A stretch of DNA of 63,489 nt from contig JADYYE010000082.1 in NCBI GenBank assembly GCA_020853815.1, positions 1 to 63,489 on the forward strand. Reading direction: 5' to 3'. Of this stretch, positions 53,511-62,030 are shown in pieces. A program made the translations under genes and the position numbers. The stretch comes from Phycisphaerales bacterium. GTDB lineage: Bacteria > Planctomycetota > Phycisphaerae > Phycisphaerales > UBA1924. The notes under the pieces are model-generated. The model was not told where the DNA came from, did no database searches, and was given only the letters and a program-made list of their open reading frames with translations. Within the stretch, counting starts at the first letter, position 1. The number at the start of each line of letters is the position of its first letter.

Positions 53511-54005
53511 GTGATCGACGCGATCGTATCAACACAGCTCGAGCACAACGTATGGGCGACTCGCCGCCTGCTCGAAGCCTGCCGCCCGCTCTCGCGTGAG
53601 CAGTGGGAGCGGCGTTTCGAGATTGGCCCCGGCTCGCTCGCCGCCACCCTCTCCCACGTCGTCGAGGCCATGGCCTACTTTGCCGATTGCTTCGCAGGCA
53701 AGGCCTACGAACGCCGCTCTGACTTTGCCGCGCGCGCCTCCAGCATCGACGGCCTGCTCAGCCTCCTCGACGAATCCGGGCGTGCCCTCGACGACGCCGT
53801 CGAATCGCTCGTACTCCGACACGCCGAGCGAGGCTCGGTCTCCTGGCGCACAGCGCCCGGAGGCAAGCTCCCCGTGCCCGTCGCGCTCGCCCAGGTCTTC
53901 GACCACGGCACGCACCACCGCGCCCAGTGCCTCAACATGCTCAAGCACCTGGGCGTTGAGCCGCTCCCGAGGCTCGATCCGATCGCGTTCGGCACCAGCG
54001 CCTGA
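53511..54005 (+). CDS. DinB-superfamily protein
   Basis: A 164-residue four-helix-bundle protein of the DinB/YfiT-like group, whose members bind a divalent metal through three His. Candidate ligands are visible in ATLSHVVEA and in FDHGTHHRAQ. GTG 53511 follows GGAGG at about 9 nt and starts at the family N-terminus (IDAIVSTQLEHNVWATRRLL). The biochemical role of this family is mostly open: thiol transfer or metal-dependent hydrolysis in some members. It is transcribed alone, divergently from the S41 peptidase. Confidence 0.82.
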   Translation: MIDAIVSTQLEHNVWATRRLLEACRPLSREQWERRFEIGPGSLAATLSHVVEAMAYFADCFAGKAYERRSDFAARASSIDGLLSLLDESGRALDDAVESLVLRHAERGSVSWRTAPGGKLPVPVALAQVFDHGTHHRAQCLNMLKHLGVEPLPRLDPIAFGTSA

Positions 54006-54252
54006 AGCCCGCCGCGTTCCCGCGGTTCTGGGACCCGGAATCTCCATCGAATTGAAATCGTCTTCGCGCCCGCGGCATCGCAGATTCGTGATGCATGTGT
54101 CGATTGTCCTCGGCGTCCGAATTCTCACTCGCCATCGGCCCGGACGCATGTCCCGTCCTCAGTTGACAGCGCGACGCCGGTCCGCGCCCTGACGACGCCA
54201 GCCTTCGACCAAGGCCATCGCTTTCCCGGACAATCTCCGAAGCACTTCGCCC

Positions 54253-54281
54253 TTGACACGAGCTCGGACAATCACTAACCT
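54253..54281 (+). promoter_or_regulatory. Promoter of the ArsR unit (TTGACA, 17 bp, TAACCT)
   Basis: A perfect -35 box, TTGACA at 54253-54258, and TAACCT at 54276-54281 with 17-bp spacing. The predicted transcription start (about 54288) is only about 5 nt before the ATG at 54293, so the mRNA should be leaderless or nearly so. Confidence 0.7.
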
Positions 54282-54294
54282 AGTGGTTAGTGAT
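54271..54294. promoter_or_regulatory. Perfect inverted repeat, likely ArsR-family operator
   Basis: ATCACTAACC, spacer TAGT, GGTTAGTGAT: two perfect 10-bp arms covering the -10 box and reaching the first bases of the coding region. Binding would block RNA polymerase directly, fitting autorepression by the ArsR-type protein encoded next. Confidence 0.78.
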
Positions 54295-54655
54295 GAAGGA
54301 CGCCGACCTCAACCACCTCTTCGCGGCCCTGGCCCACCCCGTCCGCCGTCGCATGCTCGACCTGCTCAGGGACGCGCCCGGCCTCTCCATCGCCGCCCTC
54401 GCCGAGCATTTCACGATGAGCGCCGTCGGCGTGCTCAAGCACGTCCGCGTGCTCGAACGCGCCGCCCTGATCCACTCCGAAAAGCACGGCCGCGAGAAGC
54501 ACCTCTTTTTCAATGTTGTGCCCATCCAGCTCGTCTACGACCGTTGGACCGACCAGTATTCACGCTTCTGGGCCGCCCGCCTGGCGGACATCAAGGACCG
54601 CCTCGAATCACGCCGCTCTTCGCCCGCGGCACGAAAAGGAGCCCGCAGTGCCTAA
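54293..54655 (+). CDS. ArsR-family winged-helix transcriptional regulator
   Basis: A 120-residue repressor. The winged helix-turn-helix covers about residues 8-85 (LFAALAHPVRRRMLDLLRDA, LSIAALAEHFTMSAVGVLKH, VRVLERAALIHSEKHGREKH). No Cys pair typical of metal-sensing ArsR is present, so it is closer to the SdpR/HTH_20 branch often paired with SRPBCC proteins. It starts at ATG 54293 directly after a palindrome that also holds the -10 box; a GTG at 54290 is possible. The next gene overlaps its end by 8 nt. It is likely autoregulated. Confidence 0.9.
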   Translation: MKDADLNHLFAALAHPVRRRMLDLLRDAPGLSIAALAEHFTMSAVGVLKHVRVLERAALIHSEKHGREKHLFFNVVPIQLVYDRWTDQYSRFWAARLADIKDRLESRRSSPAARKGARSA

Positions 54656-55175
54656 CAAGCTCGAGGTCGATGCCTCCAAGCGCGTCTTCAAGATCGTCAT
54701 CAACGCCCCCATCCGCGATGTCTGGCGCGAGATCACGCGCACCGACGCGCCCATCGCCTGCTTCTTCAACTCGCGCATGCACCTCTCGCCCGCCGGCCTC
54801 GTCCCCGGCTCAAGGCTCGCCATGCGATCCCCAGACGCCCGAACCACCGGAGTCGTCGGCGAAATCCTCGAAGTCCGCGAGCCAACCCACTTCTCGCATA
54901 CCTTCAAGTTCACCAACCTCGACGACCCATGGTGCAAGGTCAGCTATGACCTCCGCGAAGTACCCGGCGGCACGGAGTTCACGCTCAAGATCATCGACGC
55001 CGCCCCGGGCTCCAGAACCGAGAAGCAGATGGTCCAGGGCGGAAGCATGATCGCCAACACCCTCCGCGACGTTATGGAGAACGGCAAGCCCTCGCTCTTC
55101 ATTCGCCTTCTCTTCGGGCTTTTCGGCCTCTTCCCGGTCCCAAAGAAGTGTCGGAGCGAGCACTGGCCCGTCTGA
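54648..55175 (+). CDS. SRPBCC/AHSA1-like protein
   Basis: A 175-residue START/Bet v1-like fold protein (activator of Hsp90 ATPase homologue type), which binds hydrophobic ligands in a helix-grip cavity. Diagnostic stretches are VFKIVINAPIRDVWREITRT near the N-terminus and GTEFTLKIID in the middle. The GTG start at 54648 has AAAAGGAG upstream and overlaps the ArsR stop by 8 nt, so they are co-translated. ArsR-SRPBCC pairs are common and often controlled together, as the ArsR operator suggests here. The ligand is unknown. Confidence 0.88.
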   Translation: MPNKLEVDASKRVFKIVINAPIRDVWREITRTDAPIACFFNSRMHLSPAGLVPGSRLAMRSPDARTTGVVGEILEVREPTHFSHTFKFTNLDDPWCKVSYDLREVPGGTEFTLKIIDAAPGSRTEKQMVQGGSMIANTLRDVMENGKPSLFIRLLFGLFGLFPVPKKCRSEHWPV

Positions 55176-55216
55176 GCCAACTCACCATTTGCTCATCATC
55201 CCGTATGGAGTATCCC

Positions 55217-55921
55217 ATGCTTCGAGTTGTCCTCTCAACCCTGCTCGCCTGCACACTCGTCCTCTTCGCCGCGTGCGCGACCCGCGGCAACGCCGACGCG
55301 AGCTACGTATTCACGTACCTCAAGACCGGCCCCGCCAGCGCCACCAACACGCCCGCGCAGAAGCAGGAGATCTTCAAGGGGCACATGGCCAACATGAAGC
55401 GCCTCGCCGATGAACGCAAGCTCATCATCGCCGGGCCCTACGCCGACCCCGCGGACCCGACCTGGCGCGGCCTGTTCATCTTCGACACGCCCCGCGTCGA
55501 CGAGGCCCACAAGCTCGTCGCGACCGATCCCGGCGTGGTCGCGGGCGAGTTCGTCGCCGAGTGCATCCCGCTCCGCGCTACCGCGCGCCTCCGCGAGTTC
55601 TACGACATCTTCAAGGCCGAGGACGCCAAGCGTTCGTCCACCCCGCGCGATCCGACGCAGCCGCCGCCCGTCCGCGCCTATGTCATCGTGACGGCCCGCG
55701 ACTCCGCCAAAGCCGAGGCCGCCCTCGCCGCCGCTTCGCTCGATTCCTCGATCGTCTGGTGGGGACGCTTCGCGGGAAGCGCCAGCCCCGGCGGCGTGTA
55801 CGTCATCGATGCCAAGGAACCCAGCGACGTGCGCGCCAGGCTCGGCCAGGGCCCGTGGGTTGTCGACGGCTGGTGGTCCGACACGCTCGTTGAAAAGCTG
55901 CCGCGAGTTTCGATCGACTGA
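55217..55921 (+). CDS. Lipoprotein with two YciI-like domains
   Basis: A 234-residue lipoprotein. The signal ends LFAAC (about residue 19). The first YciI-like domain covers about 28-130 (YVFTYLKTGP, HMANMKRLADERKLIIAGPY, LFIFDTPRVDEAHKLVATDP). A second, more diverged copy covers about 150-230 (VRAYVIVTARDSA, WWGRFAGSASPGGVYVID). YciI proteins have a ferredoxin-like fold with a His/Asp pair; a possible catalytic His is in GHMANM. ATG 55217 has GGAG 8 nt upstream; an in-frame ATG at 55205 is less likely. It lies 41 nt after the SRPBCC gene and is probably part of the ArsR unit. Confidence 0.82.
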   Translation: MLRVVLSTLLACTLVLFAACATRGNADASYVFTYLKTGPASATNTPAQKQEIFKGHMANMKRLADERKLIIAGPYADPADPTWRGLFIFDTPRVDEAHKLVATDPGVVAGEFVAECIPLRATARLREFYDIFKAEDAKRSSTPRDPTQPPPVRAYVIVTARDSAKAEAALAAASLDSSIVWWGRFAGSASPGGVYVIDAKEPSDVRARLGQGPWVVDGWWSDTLVEKLPRVSID

Positions 55922-55952
55922 GCGGCACTGGATTGCATGGATGTCGGGGCGA

Positions 55953-56771
55953 TTACGCGCCCGCGCGATCATCCCATCGAAACACCTTCCACTCCAGCGC
56001 CGCCACGAACCCCAGCCTGATCAGGTTGTTGAGCGACGTCGGAATCACGGTGTTCGTTTCGCTGACACACCAGCGCAGGCCCAGCTCCGCGGCACGCGAC
56101 ACGCGCGCCGCGATCAGCGCCGATTGCCCGCCGCGCCCGCGAGAGCCGGACACGGTTCCCGCCCATCCCAGGTGCCCAAATCCGTCGCCCGCGCGGTCGG
56201 GGATCAAGGCCGCGAACGCCGCCGGCACGTCACCGTCGAACGCCGCGAACGCCTCCGCGATTCCCGACTCGACCAATTTGCACGCCGCCCGCGCGCTCTC
56301 GGGGCTGAACCGCTCTCCCATCGCGCCAAGCACGCTCGGGAGCTCCCGGGCTGACATGCCGCGCACCACCAGTGTGCTCGCTCGCGTCGGCACGCACGTC
56401 CCCCCGCGCCGCGCGAGCACCACGTACCTCACATGCGGCACAAGCACCGCGTCAATCCTCTCCAGCGCGCTGAGCCCGCTCCCCTCGCACCCCGCCGCGT
56501 TCATCCAGAAGAACGCGCGCCTGACCCCGCGCGACCGCAGCACGCCGACCGTCTCGCGCAGCTCCTCGTCCGTGATCGCCGATTCAAGCGTGAACCAGTG
56601 AACTCGATTGAATCCGGTCGACGCAAACTCGTCGCTCTCGCCTCCCGCTCGAACCCGTGCCCAGCCCCGCGGCACATCCGCCACCGTCTCCGGCCGCACG
56701 CGGTTGGTTATCCGCGCCGCCCGATCACAGTGCTCCGCCAGTTCCCGCGGCCCTGGAATCTCGATCGACAT
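55953..56771 (-). CDS. GNAT-family acetyltransferase
   Basis: A 272-residue protein with a GNAT-like C-terminal half (AFAAFDGDVPAAFAALIPDR, GWAGTVSGSRGRGGQSALIA, NTVIPTSLNNLIRLGF). GSRGRGGQSAL fits the acetyl-CoA pyrophosphate-binding loop R/Q-x-x-G-x-G/A, and NNLIRLGF matches the last GNAT helix. The N-terminal half (GPRELAEHCDRAARITN) is another, less certain domain. ATG 56771 is the natural start, with weak ribosome-binding signal; the gene upstream is divergent 44 bp away. Acceptor substrate unknown. Confidence 0.8.
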   Translation of the reverse strand: MSIEIPGPRELAEHCDRAARITNRVRPETVADVPRGWARVRAGGESDEFASTGFNRVHWFTLESAITDEELRETVGVLRSRGVRRAFFWMNAAGCEGSGLSALERIDAVLVPHVRYVVLARRGGTCVPTRASTLVVRGMSARELPSVLGAMGERFSPESARAACKLVESGIAEAFAAFDGDVPAAFAALIPDRAGDGFGHLGWAGTVSGSRGRGGQSALIAARVSRAAELGLRWCVSETNTVIPTSLNNLIRLGFVAALEWKVFRWDDRAGA

Positions 56772-56815
56772 CCCGCGCAGTCTACCGGCTTGGCGCCGCG
56801 CGGTACCATGAACCC

Positions 56816-57688
56816 ATGACCGCCACCGCGCACACCTCGCGAAACCCTGTGCTTCGGAGCGCACGCGCAGGACGCAGCGCGATACAAAGAACGTTGTCGC
56901 CACGATCGAGAGTCCCATCGCAGCGAGCCCGCCCGCCGCACGCCGGCCCATTTCTTCTGCTGGTGATCACCTTCCTCACTTCGTTGCTGGCTCCGGTTGC
57001 CTCCGCGCAGACCGAGTACAGGCTCGACGGCGCCAACTGGTCCATCACCATCCCGAAGGGCTGGGTCGTCGCGCCGGATGCCGCGCTCAAGGCCGTCAAC
57101 GACGTCGCCCAGTCCATGGTCGCCCGCGCCGGTGGCCAGCCGCCCGTCTATGTCGTTCAACTCCTCCCCGAGATCCCGAACGGCCGCTACGTCCTTATCC
57201 AGCGACAAAACGCACTCCCCGCCGGCCTGACCTTCGCCGAACTCGAACGCCTCAATCGAGCCCAACTCGAAGCCCAATCCCAAGCGATCTTCGAGAAATT
57301 CGGCATGAGCGCCAAGCCGCCCACCTTCGACTCCGATCCCGTCCGTCATCGTCTCATCGTTTCCAGTCAGATGCAGGCCGGCGGCACATCGCTCGGCTAT
57401 CTCAGCGTTAGCGCCTTTGCCCATGACGCACATCTCATCGTCCACGCCTACGCGCCCGCCGCCGACTTCGACGCCGCACTCCCCGAGCTCCGCGCGATCG
57501 CGGATTCCCTCCGCTTCGACCAAGGCACCGAGTTCGTCTTCGCCAGCGAAAGCTCGACTCCTCCCCAGACCCCACCCGCCGGGCCCTCGTCCAATCTTGT
57601 GCTCAAGGGCGCGATCGTCGGTGCCGGGCTGGGCGCCCTCATCGGCCTCGTTGCCTGGCTCCTGAAGCGTCGCGCCAACCCCTCATAA
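56816..57688 (+). CDS. Membrane-anchored exported protein, unknown function
   Basis: A 290-residue protein. A long basic N-terminus (about 40 residues) leads to a hydrophobic signal-like helix (LLLVITFLTSLLAPVASA). The external domain (about 65-245) resembles DUF1795/PsbP-like small lipoproteins (GANWSITIPKGWVVAP, RYVLIQRQ, LRAIADSLRF). A C-terminal Gly-rich membrane segment (LVLKGAIVGAGLGALIGLVAW) and a basic tail (LKRRANPS) follow, giving a type-I membrane topology. Divergent from the acetyltransferase by 44 bp. I do not recognise a function. Confidence 0.75.
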   Translation: MTATAHTSRNPVLRSARAGRSAIQRTLSPRSRVPSQRARPPHAGPFLLLVITFLTSLLAPVASAQTEYRLDGANWSITIPKGWVVAPDAALKAVNDVAQSMVARAGGQPPVYVVQLLPEIPNGRYVLIQRQNALPAGLTFAELERLNRAQLEAQSQAIFEKFGMSAKPPTFDSDPVRHRLIVSSQMQAGGTSLGYLSVSAFAHDAHLIVHAYAPAADFDAALPELRAIADSLRFDQGTEFVFASESSTPPQTPPAGPSSNLVLKGAIVGAGLGALIGLVAWLLKRRANPS

Positions 57689-57755
57689 GTCCTCACTCGC
57701 CTGCATGGCCTCGCGCGCTTCGGTAAGCTCCGCACTTCCTCTCGCGGAGCCAGCC

Positions 57756-58712
57756 GTGAACTATTCCGAACGCACGAAGGGAACGGACTTCCTTGTCGAT
57801 TGCAATGTCGATAGCTCCGACGCCGCCGTAGCAAGGCGTGCCCTCACCCGCGGAGACTACGACGCCGTCGAACTCTTCCTCGAATCAACCACCGACCCCA
57901 ACGAGCGCTTCTACGCCTTCGAAGCGATCGCCGATTGGCCCCACGACTTTTCTGGAATCGAGAAGTGGGCGATGTCCCGCGCCAGCGCCCACGCCGTGCT
58001 TTGCAGCGGCATCCACGGCGTCAAATCCGCCTGGTCCTCTTGCGGCGGCCGGATCGAATCGGCCACGCCCGCTCAGGCCCGCGAATTCGTCAATCGCCTT
58101 ACCCACGCCGCCCAGCTCCTCTCCGCCGCGATGAAGGACGATCGCAGCGACGCGACCATGTTCCCGTGGCTGATCTGGGCCGCCCGCAGCCTCGGCGAAA
58201 GGGAGCTCGTCGAGCAGACCTTTGACCTCGCTCTGAAGCGAGGGCCCGCACTTCGCGCTCTGTACTCGTCCATGCTCATCTCGCGAACCGAGAAGTGGGG
58301 GGGCTCGCGCGAGCGATCGCTCGAATTCGCCCGCGAGCACGCGCGATCAGCGCCACGCGGCGTGGGAGTCGAGGTCCTCCCCGTCGAGGCTCACGTCTAC
58401 GCGACCGAGCACCTGGAATCCGGCTCCAGCGAGCACCGCCGCTACTGGGAAAGCGACGACGTGACGCGCGATCTCATCGAGGCCGACGACGCGTGCGGCG
58501 CAGGCCCACCCGACTCGATGAACTCCCTGCGAAACCGGCACTGGCTCGCGTTCGCCCTGTGGAGCGCCGGCCAGGTCGATCGCGCCCGTGCCCACCTCGA
58601 AGAGATCGGTGAGGTGCCAAACTTCATGCCCTGGCGTCCCGCCCGCGGCATGTTCGCCAAGCACAAGGGCCCGTTCCGCGCCGCGCGGAAGGAATGCCTC
58701 GAAGCGAACTGA
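57756..58712 (+). CDS. Conserved-looking soluble protein, unrecognised
   Basis: A 318-residue, mostly helical, soluble protein with no signal peptide or membrane segment. GTG 57756 has GGAG 6 nt upstream. Helical repeats with Ala/Glu/Arg periodicity resemble TPR-like arrays (YDAVELFLESTTDPNERFYA, AARSLGERELVEQTFDLALK, AFALWSAGQVDRARAHLEEI). Trp residues are frequent. It lies downstream of the membrane-anchored protein on the same strand with 67 nt between them. I cannot assign a family. Confidence 0.7.
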   Translation: MNYSERTKGTDFLVDCNVDSSDAAVARRALTRGDYDAVELFLESTTDPNERFYAFEAIADWPHDFSGIEKWAMSRASAHAVLCSGIHGVKSAWSSCGGRIESATPAQAREFVNRLTHAAQLLSAAMKDDRSDATMFPWLIWAARSLGERELVEQTFDLALKRGPALRALYSSMLISRTEKWGGSRERSLEFAREHARSAPRGVGVEVLPVEAHVYATEHLESGSSEHRRYWESDDVTRDLIEADDACGAGPPDSMNSLRNRHWLAFALWSAGQVDRARAHLEEIGEVPNFMPWRPARGMFAKHKGPFRAARKECLEAN

Positions 58713-58784
58713 TCCCGCCCGCGGCGATTGTCCCCCGGCGTTCGCCACGGGCAGCAGTGCCTTGGCAATCACAAAACGCGAAAC

Positions 58785-58802
58785 TTTCAGAAATAGTTGA
58801 AA
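58785..58802. promoter_or_regulatory. Inverted repeat in an A/T-rich leader
   Basis: TTTCA, 8-nt spacer, TGAAA inside a roughly 45-nt A-rich stretch that is unusual for this GC-rich window. It lies 40 nt before the ATG of the NAD(P)-binding protein gene, a plausible operator and promoter zone. Confidence 0.4.
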
Positions 58803-58842
58803 ACAACAAAAGCAAGACCTACGCTCCGCCGAGGAGGTGGTC

Positions 58843-59784
58843 ATGGATACGCCCATCCACGCCGTCACCGGCGCCCTCGGATACACCGGCCGCTCCATCA
58901 CCGAGCAGCTCTTCGCCCGCGGCCTGCGCGTCCGCACGCTCACCAACTCCCCGCGCCGTCCCAACCCCTTCGGTGCATCCCTCGATATCCGCCCCCTCGC
59001 CTTCGACGATCTGCGCTCGCTCAAAACTGCCCTTCATGGCGTGAGCGTTCTCTACAACACCTACTGGGTCCGCTTCAACCACAAGCGCTTCAACTTCGAC
59101 GAGGCGGTGCGCAACACCAAATCGCTCTTGAGCGCCGCACGCAACGCCGGCGTCTCGCGGATCGTCCACGTCAGCATCCTCCACGCCGATCAGGCCGACG
59201 ATCTCGCCTACTACCGCGGCAAGCACGAGCTCGAAGACTCGCTCCGCGCTCTCGGCGTGCCGCACGCCATCATCCGCCCCGGCGTGCTCTTCGGTCGCTC
59301 CGACATCCTCGTCAACAACATCGCGTGGGCCCTGCGCCGCCTCCCGCTCTTCGGCGTCTTCGGCGATGGTTCATACCGCCTCCGCCCGCTCCACGTCGAC
59401 GATATGGCCGCCCTCATGATCGACCACGCCTTCCGCGATGGCGATACATCCGCCGACGCCGCCGGCCCCGAGTCATTCACCTATCGCGAACTTGTCGAAA
59501 CGCTCGCGTCGATCCTCTCGCTCCGCCCGCGCATCGTCCGCGTCCCGCCCTCGCTCGGATACGCCGTCGCCCGCACGCTCAGCCCCTTCCTCCGCGACGT
59601 CCTCCTGACGCGCGAAGAGATCTCCGGCCTGATGCGAGGCCTGCTCGATTCCCCATCGCCCGTCCCCGGCGCGATCCGCCTCACCGATTGGGCCACGCAG
59701 CATCGCGACCAGCTCGGCGTGCGCTACCACAGCGAAGTCGGCCGGCGCTTCCAACGCGACCTTGCCTACGCCGACGTGCGATAA
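58843..59784 (+). CDS. NAD(P)-binding NmrA/atypical SDR family protein
   Basis: A 313-residue Rossmann-fold protein. The nucleotide motif is VTGALGYTGRSITEQLFARG (residues about 8-27), with GYTG in place of the usual G-x-x-G-x-x-G ending. Further motifs are VLYNTYW, HVSILHADQADDLAYYRGKH with a Tyr-x3-Lys pair (YYRGK), and IRPGVLFG, typical of NmrA/NDUFA9-like atypical SDRs. ATG 58843 follows GAGGAGG at close spacing. The C-terminal half (LRPLHVDDMAALMIDHAF) is the substrate lid. Members act as redox sensors, epimerases or quinone-linked proteins; the exact role is open. Confidence 0.88.
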   Translation: MDTPIHAVTGALGYTGRSITEQLFARGLRVRTLTNSPRRPNPFGASLDIRPLAFDDLRSLKTALHGVSVLYNTYWVRFNHKRFNFDEAVRNTKSLLSAARNAGVSRIVHVSILHADQADDLAYYRGKHELEDSLRALGVPHAIIRPGVLFGRSDILVNNIAWALRRLPLFGVFGDGSYRLRPLHVDDMAALMIDHAFRDGDTSADAAGPESFTYRELVETLASILSLRPRIVRVPPSLGYAVARTLSPFLRDVLLTREEISGLMRGLLDSPSPVPGAIRLTDWATQHRDQLGVRYHSEVGRRFQRDLAYADVR

Positions 59785-59831
59785 CGCCGCCGGAAGCCCT
59801 ACCGTCCTCGGCGCTTGCCCAGGAGCCCCGC

Positions 59832-60365
59832 ATGCCCCGAGCCGTCGTCGACGCCTTCGCCGCCGAGTTCCGCCGCTATCGCTCGATGTCGGAGAAGGCC
59901 GCGGACCAGCTCACATGGGATGAGCTTCGCGTGCCGCTCGACGCCGAAACAAACTCGGTCGCGATCATCATGAAGCACCTGGGCGGGAATCTCCGCTCGC
60001 GCTGGACCGAGCCCTTCACCACCGACGGCGAAAAACCTTGGCGCAATCGCGACGCGGAATTCGTCGATGACTTCAAGGACCGCGACGAACTGAACAACAC
60101 TTGGCGCGCCGGGTGGTCCGCGCTCGAGTCGTTCCTGGCAGAGGTCAGCGATGCTGATCTCGCCCGAACATTGCTGATCCGCAACGAGCCGCACACGCTC
60201 GCCTTGGCACTCGCCCGCTCTTGCACCCACGCAGCGTATCACGCGGGCCAGATCGTGCAGGTCGCGCGCGTTCTCGTCGCCCGTGCCGGCCGCGAATGGA
60301 GCACACTGACAATCCCCCGTGGCGGGAGCGTGGCGTTCAACGCCTCCAAGGGCCTGCCGCAGTAA
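59832..60365 (+). CDS. DUF1572 (DinB-superfamily) protein
   Basis: A 177-residue protein of the DUF1572 branch of DinB-like metal-binding four-helix bundles. Family marks are FAAEFRRYRSMSEKAADQL, IIMKHLGGNLRSRWTEPFTT, and HAAYHAGQIVQVARV with a His-x3-His pair. ATG 59832 has AGGAG about 6 nt upstream. It is 47 nt after the NmrA-like gene and probably in the same operon. A second DinB-type gene lies at 53511. Biochemical function is unproven. Confidence 0.85.
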   Translation: MPRAVVDAFAAEFRRYRSMSEKAADQLTWDELRVPLDAETNSVAIIMKHLGGNLRSRWTEPFTTDGEKPWRNRDAEFVDDFKDRDELNNTWRAGWSALESFLAEVSDADLARTLLIRNEPHTLALALARSCTHAAYHAGQIVQVARVLVARAGREWSTLTIPRGGSVAFNASKGLPQ

Positions 60366-60418
60366 TCCCGCCAACCGACTCGATCGAGTCCCGCGAGAAA
60401 GAACTGCTCGCGCGATTC

Positions 60419-61897
60419 CTATCGCTTCTCCTCCACCCGTCCCGGCCCGCGTCGATGCTCGCCCGCGCGCTTCGTCAGATCATCACCCAGGTCTTCCCGG
60501 AAGCGCTCAACCTCGCGCGACATCGCTTCCACGATCTCCGGGCGATCCGCGGCCAGGTCTCGCGTCTCATACGGGTCCGCCACAAGGTCATACAGCTCCA
60601 GCCCCGACTTCACCTGCTTGTACGGCCCCGGAGTCCCGCCGCTCCCCGCCCGCCCCGCTAGCGTTCGATACGAGTGGGGCAGCACCAGCTTCCATCGCCC
60701 GCGCCGCACCGCCTCCAGGTCGTTCGCGTTGTAATAGAACGCCAGCGCCCGCGACTCCGTCGCCGTTTCATCCCCGCCCGTCAAGAGCGGCCAGAGATCA
60801 ACGCCATCCACCGCCATCTCCGTGCGCATGTTGCCCCGCGCCGCGCCCGTCGCCGACGCCAGCGTCGGCAGCACGTCGATCGTCATCGCCGGCGCATCAA
60901 TCGTCGTCCCCGACGCCACATGCCCGGGCCAATTCGCGATGAACGGCACGCGCACGCCGCCCTCCCACGACGTGCCCTTCCCCTCGCGAAGTCCGCCCGT
61001 TGTCCCCGCGTGATCGCCGTACGAGAGCCAGGGCCCGTTGTCCGACGCGAAGATCACCAGCGTGCGTTCGCGCAGCCCGTAACGCTCCAACTCCTCAACG
61101 ATCCGCCCCACCGACCAGTCGATTTCCTCGATCACGTCCCCATACAGCCCCGCGCCGCTGCGGCCCGCAAACTCACTCGACACAAACAGCGGAACGTGCG
61201 GCATCGAATGCGGCACATAGAGAAAGAACGGCCGCTCCGCGTTGCTCGCGATGAAATCGCACGCGTGCTCCGTGTACCGCTTCGTGAGCGTCGCCTGATC
61301 CTCCGCCGTCACCTCCGCGTCCACGATCCGCTCATTCTCATACAACGGCAGCGCCGGATACCCGCGCTTCCGCTGCTCGCTCTCCGCCGGCAGCTTCACA
61401 AGGTCCGGGTGCAACGGCCACATGTCGTTCGAATACGGCAGCCCGAACCACTCATCGAACCCGTGCCGAGTCGGCAGCATCTCCGGCGCATCGCCAAGGT
61501 GCCACTTCCCGAAGATCGCCGTCGCATACCCGCGCTCGCGGCACATCTCCGCGATCGACTTCTCTCCCGCCCCGATCCCCACGCGGCTCCCGGGTCCGAG
61601 CGCCCCCGCCAGCCCGATCCGGTTCGGATAGCACCCCGTGAGCAGCCCCGCGCGCGACGCCGAGCACACCGCCTGCGCGACATAGAAGTTGGTCAGGCGC
61701 ACGCCCCCGCTCGCCAGCCGATCCAGGTTCGGCGTGCGCCACCGCGTCTGCCCATAGCAGCCAAGATCGCCATACCCCATGTCGTCCGCGAAGATGATCA
61801 CGACGTTGGGCGGCCCCTGAAAGCTCTCCGCCCGCGGACCGGTCCCTGCACACCCCGCCAGCACCACGCCCATCAACGCCAGCAGCATTCGCAGCAT
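60419..61897 (-). CDS. Sulfatase lipoprotein (arylsulfatase family)
   Basis: A 492-residue type-I sulfatase that hydrolyses sulfate esters using a formylglycine made from a Cys. The lipobox is VLAGC (Cys16). Metal ligands begin at FADDMGYGDLGCYG. The activation motif CSASR has Cys78 as the residue to be converted to formylglycine. GYATAIFGKWHLGD and FASDNGPW are further family motifs. Sulfatases are numerous in planctomycetes and act on sulfated polysaccharides. It is convergent with the DUF1572 gene and divergent from thiC. No sulfatase-modifying enzyme is seen nearby. Substrate unknown. Confidence 0.94.
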   Translation of the reverse strand: MLRMLLALMGVVLAGCAGTGPRAESFQGPPNVVIIFADDMGYGDLGCYGQTRWRTPNLDRLASGGVRLTNFYVAQAVCSASRAGLLTGCYPNRIGLAGALGPGSRVGIGAGEKSIAEMCRERGYATAIFGKWHLGDAPEMLPTRHGFDEWFGLPYSNDMWPLHPDLVKLPAESEQRKRGYPALPLYENERIVDAEVTAEDQATLTKRYTEHACDFIASNAERPFFLYVPHSMPHVPLFVSSEFAGRSGAGLYGDVIEEIDWSVGRIVEELERYGLRERTLVIFASDNGPWLSYGDHAGTTGGLREGKGTSWEGGVRVPFIANWPGHVASGTTIDAPAMTIDVLPTLASATGAARGNMRTEMAVDGVDLWPLLTGGDETATESRALAFYYNANDLEAVRRGRWKLVLPHSYRTLAGRAGSGGTPGPYKQVKSGLELYDLVADPYETRDLAADRPEIVEAMSREVERFREDLGDDLTKRAGEHRRGPGRVEEKR

Positions 61898-61941
61898 CTC
61901 GAACGATATGCCCGGGCCTCAGCGTCCCTACCATCCCGCGT

Positions 61942-62028
61942 TCGCTCGGGGCGCGGCGGCCATACGGGGCCGAACGCTGAGATGCACCCGTTGAACCTGA
62001 CCCGGTTCGCACCGGCGGAGGGAAGCGA
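61942..62028 (+). promoter_or_regulatory. TPP riboswitch (THI element) controlling thiC
   Basis: Thiamine-pyrophosphate-sensing aptamer. Conserved segments are present in order: CGGGGCGC, GCTGAGATGCACCC, GTTGAACCTGACCCGG, CACCGG and GGAGGGAAGC. A P1 stem pairs TCGCT (61942) with AGCGA (62024). The thiC Shine-Dalgarno GGAGGG (62017-62022) is inside the aptamer, 8 nt before the ATG at 62031, so TPP binding should hide it and block translation. Confidence 0.95.
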
Positions 62029-62030
62029 GT

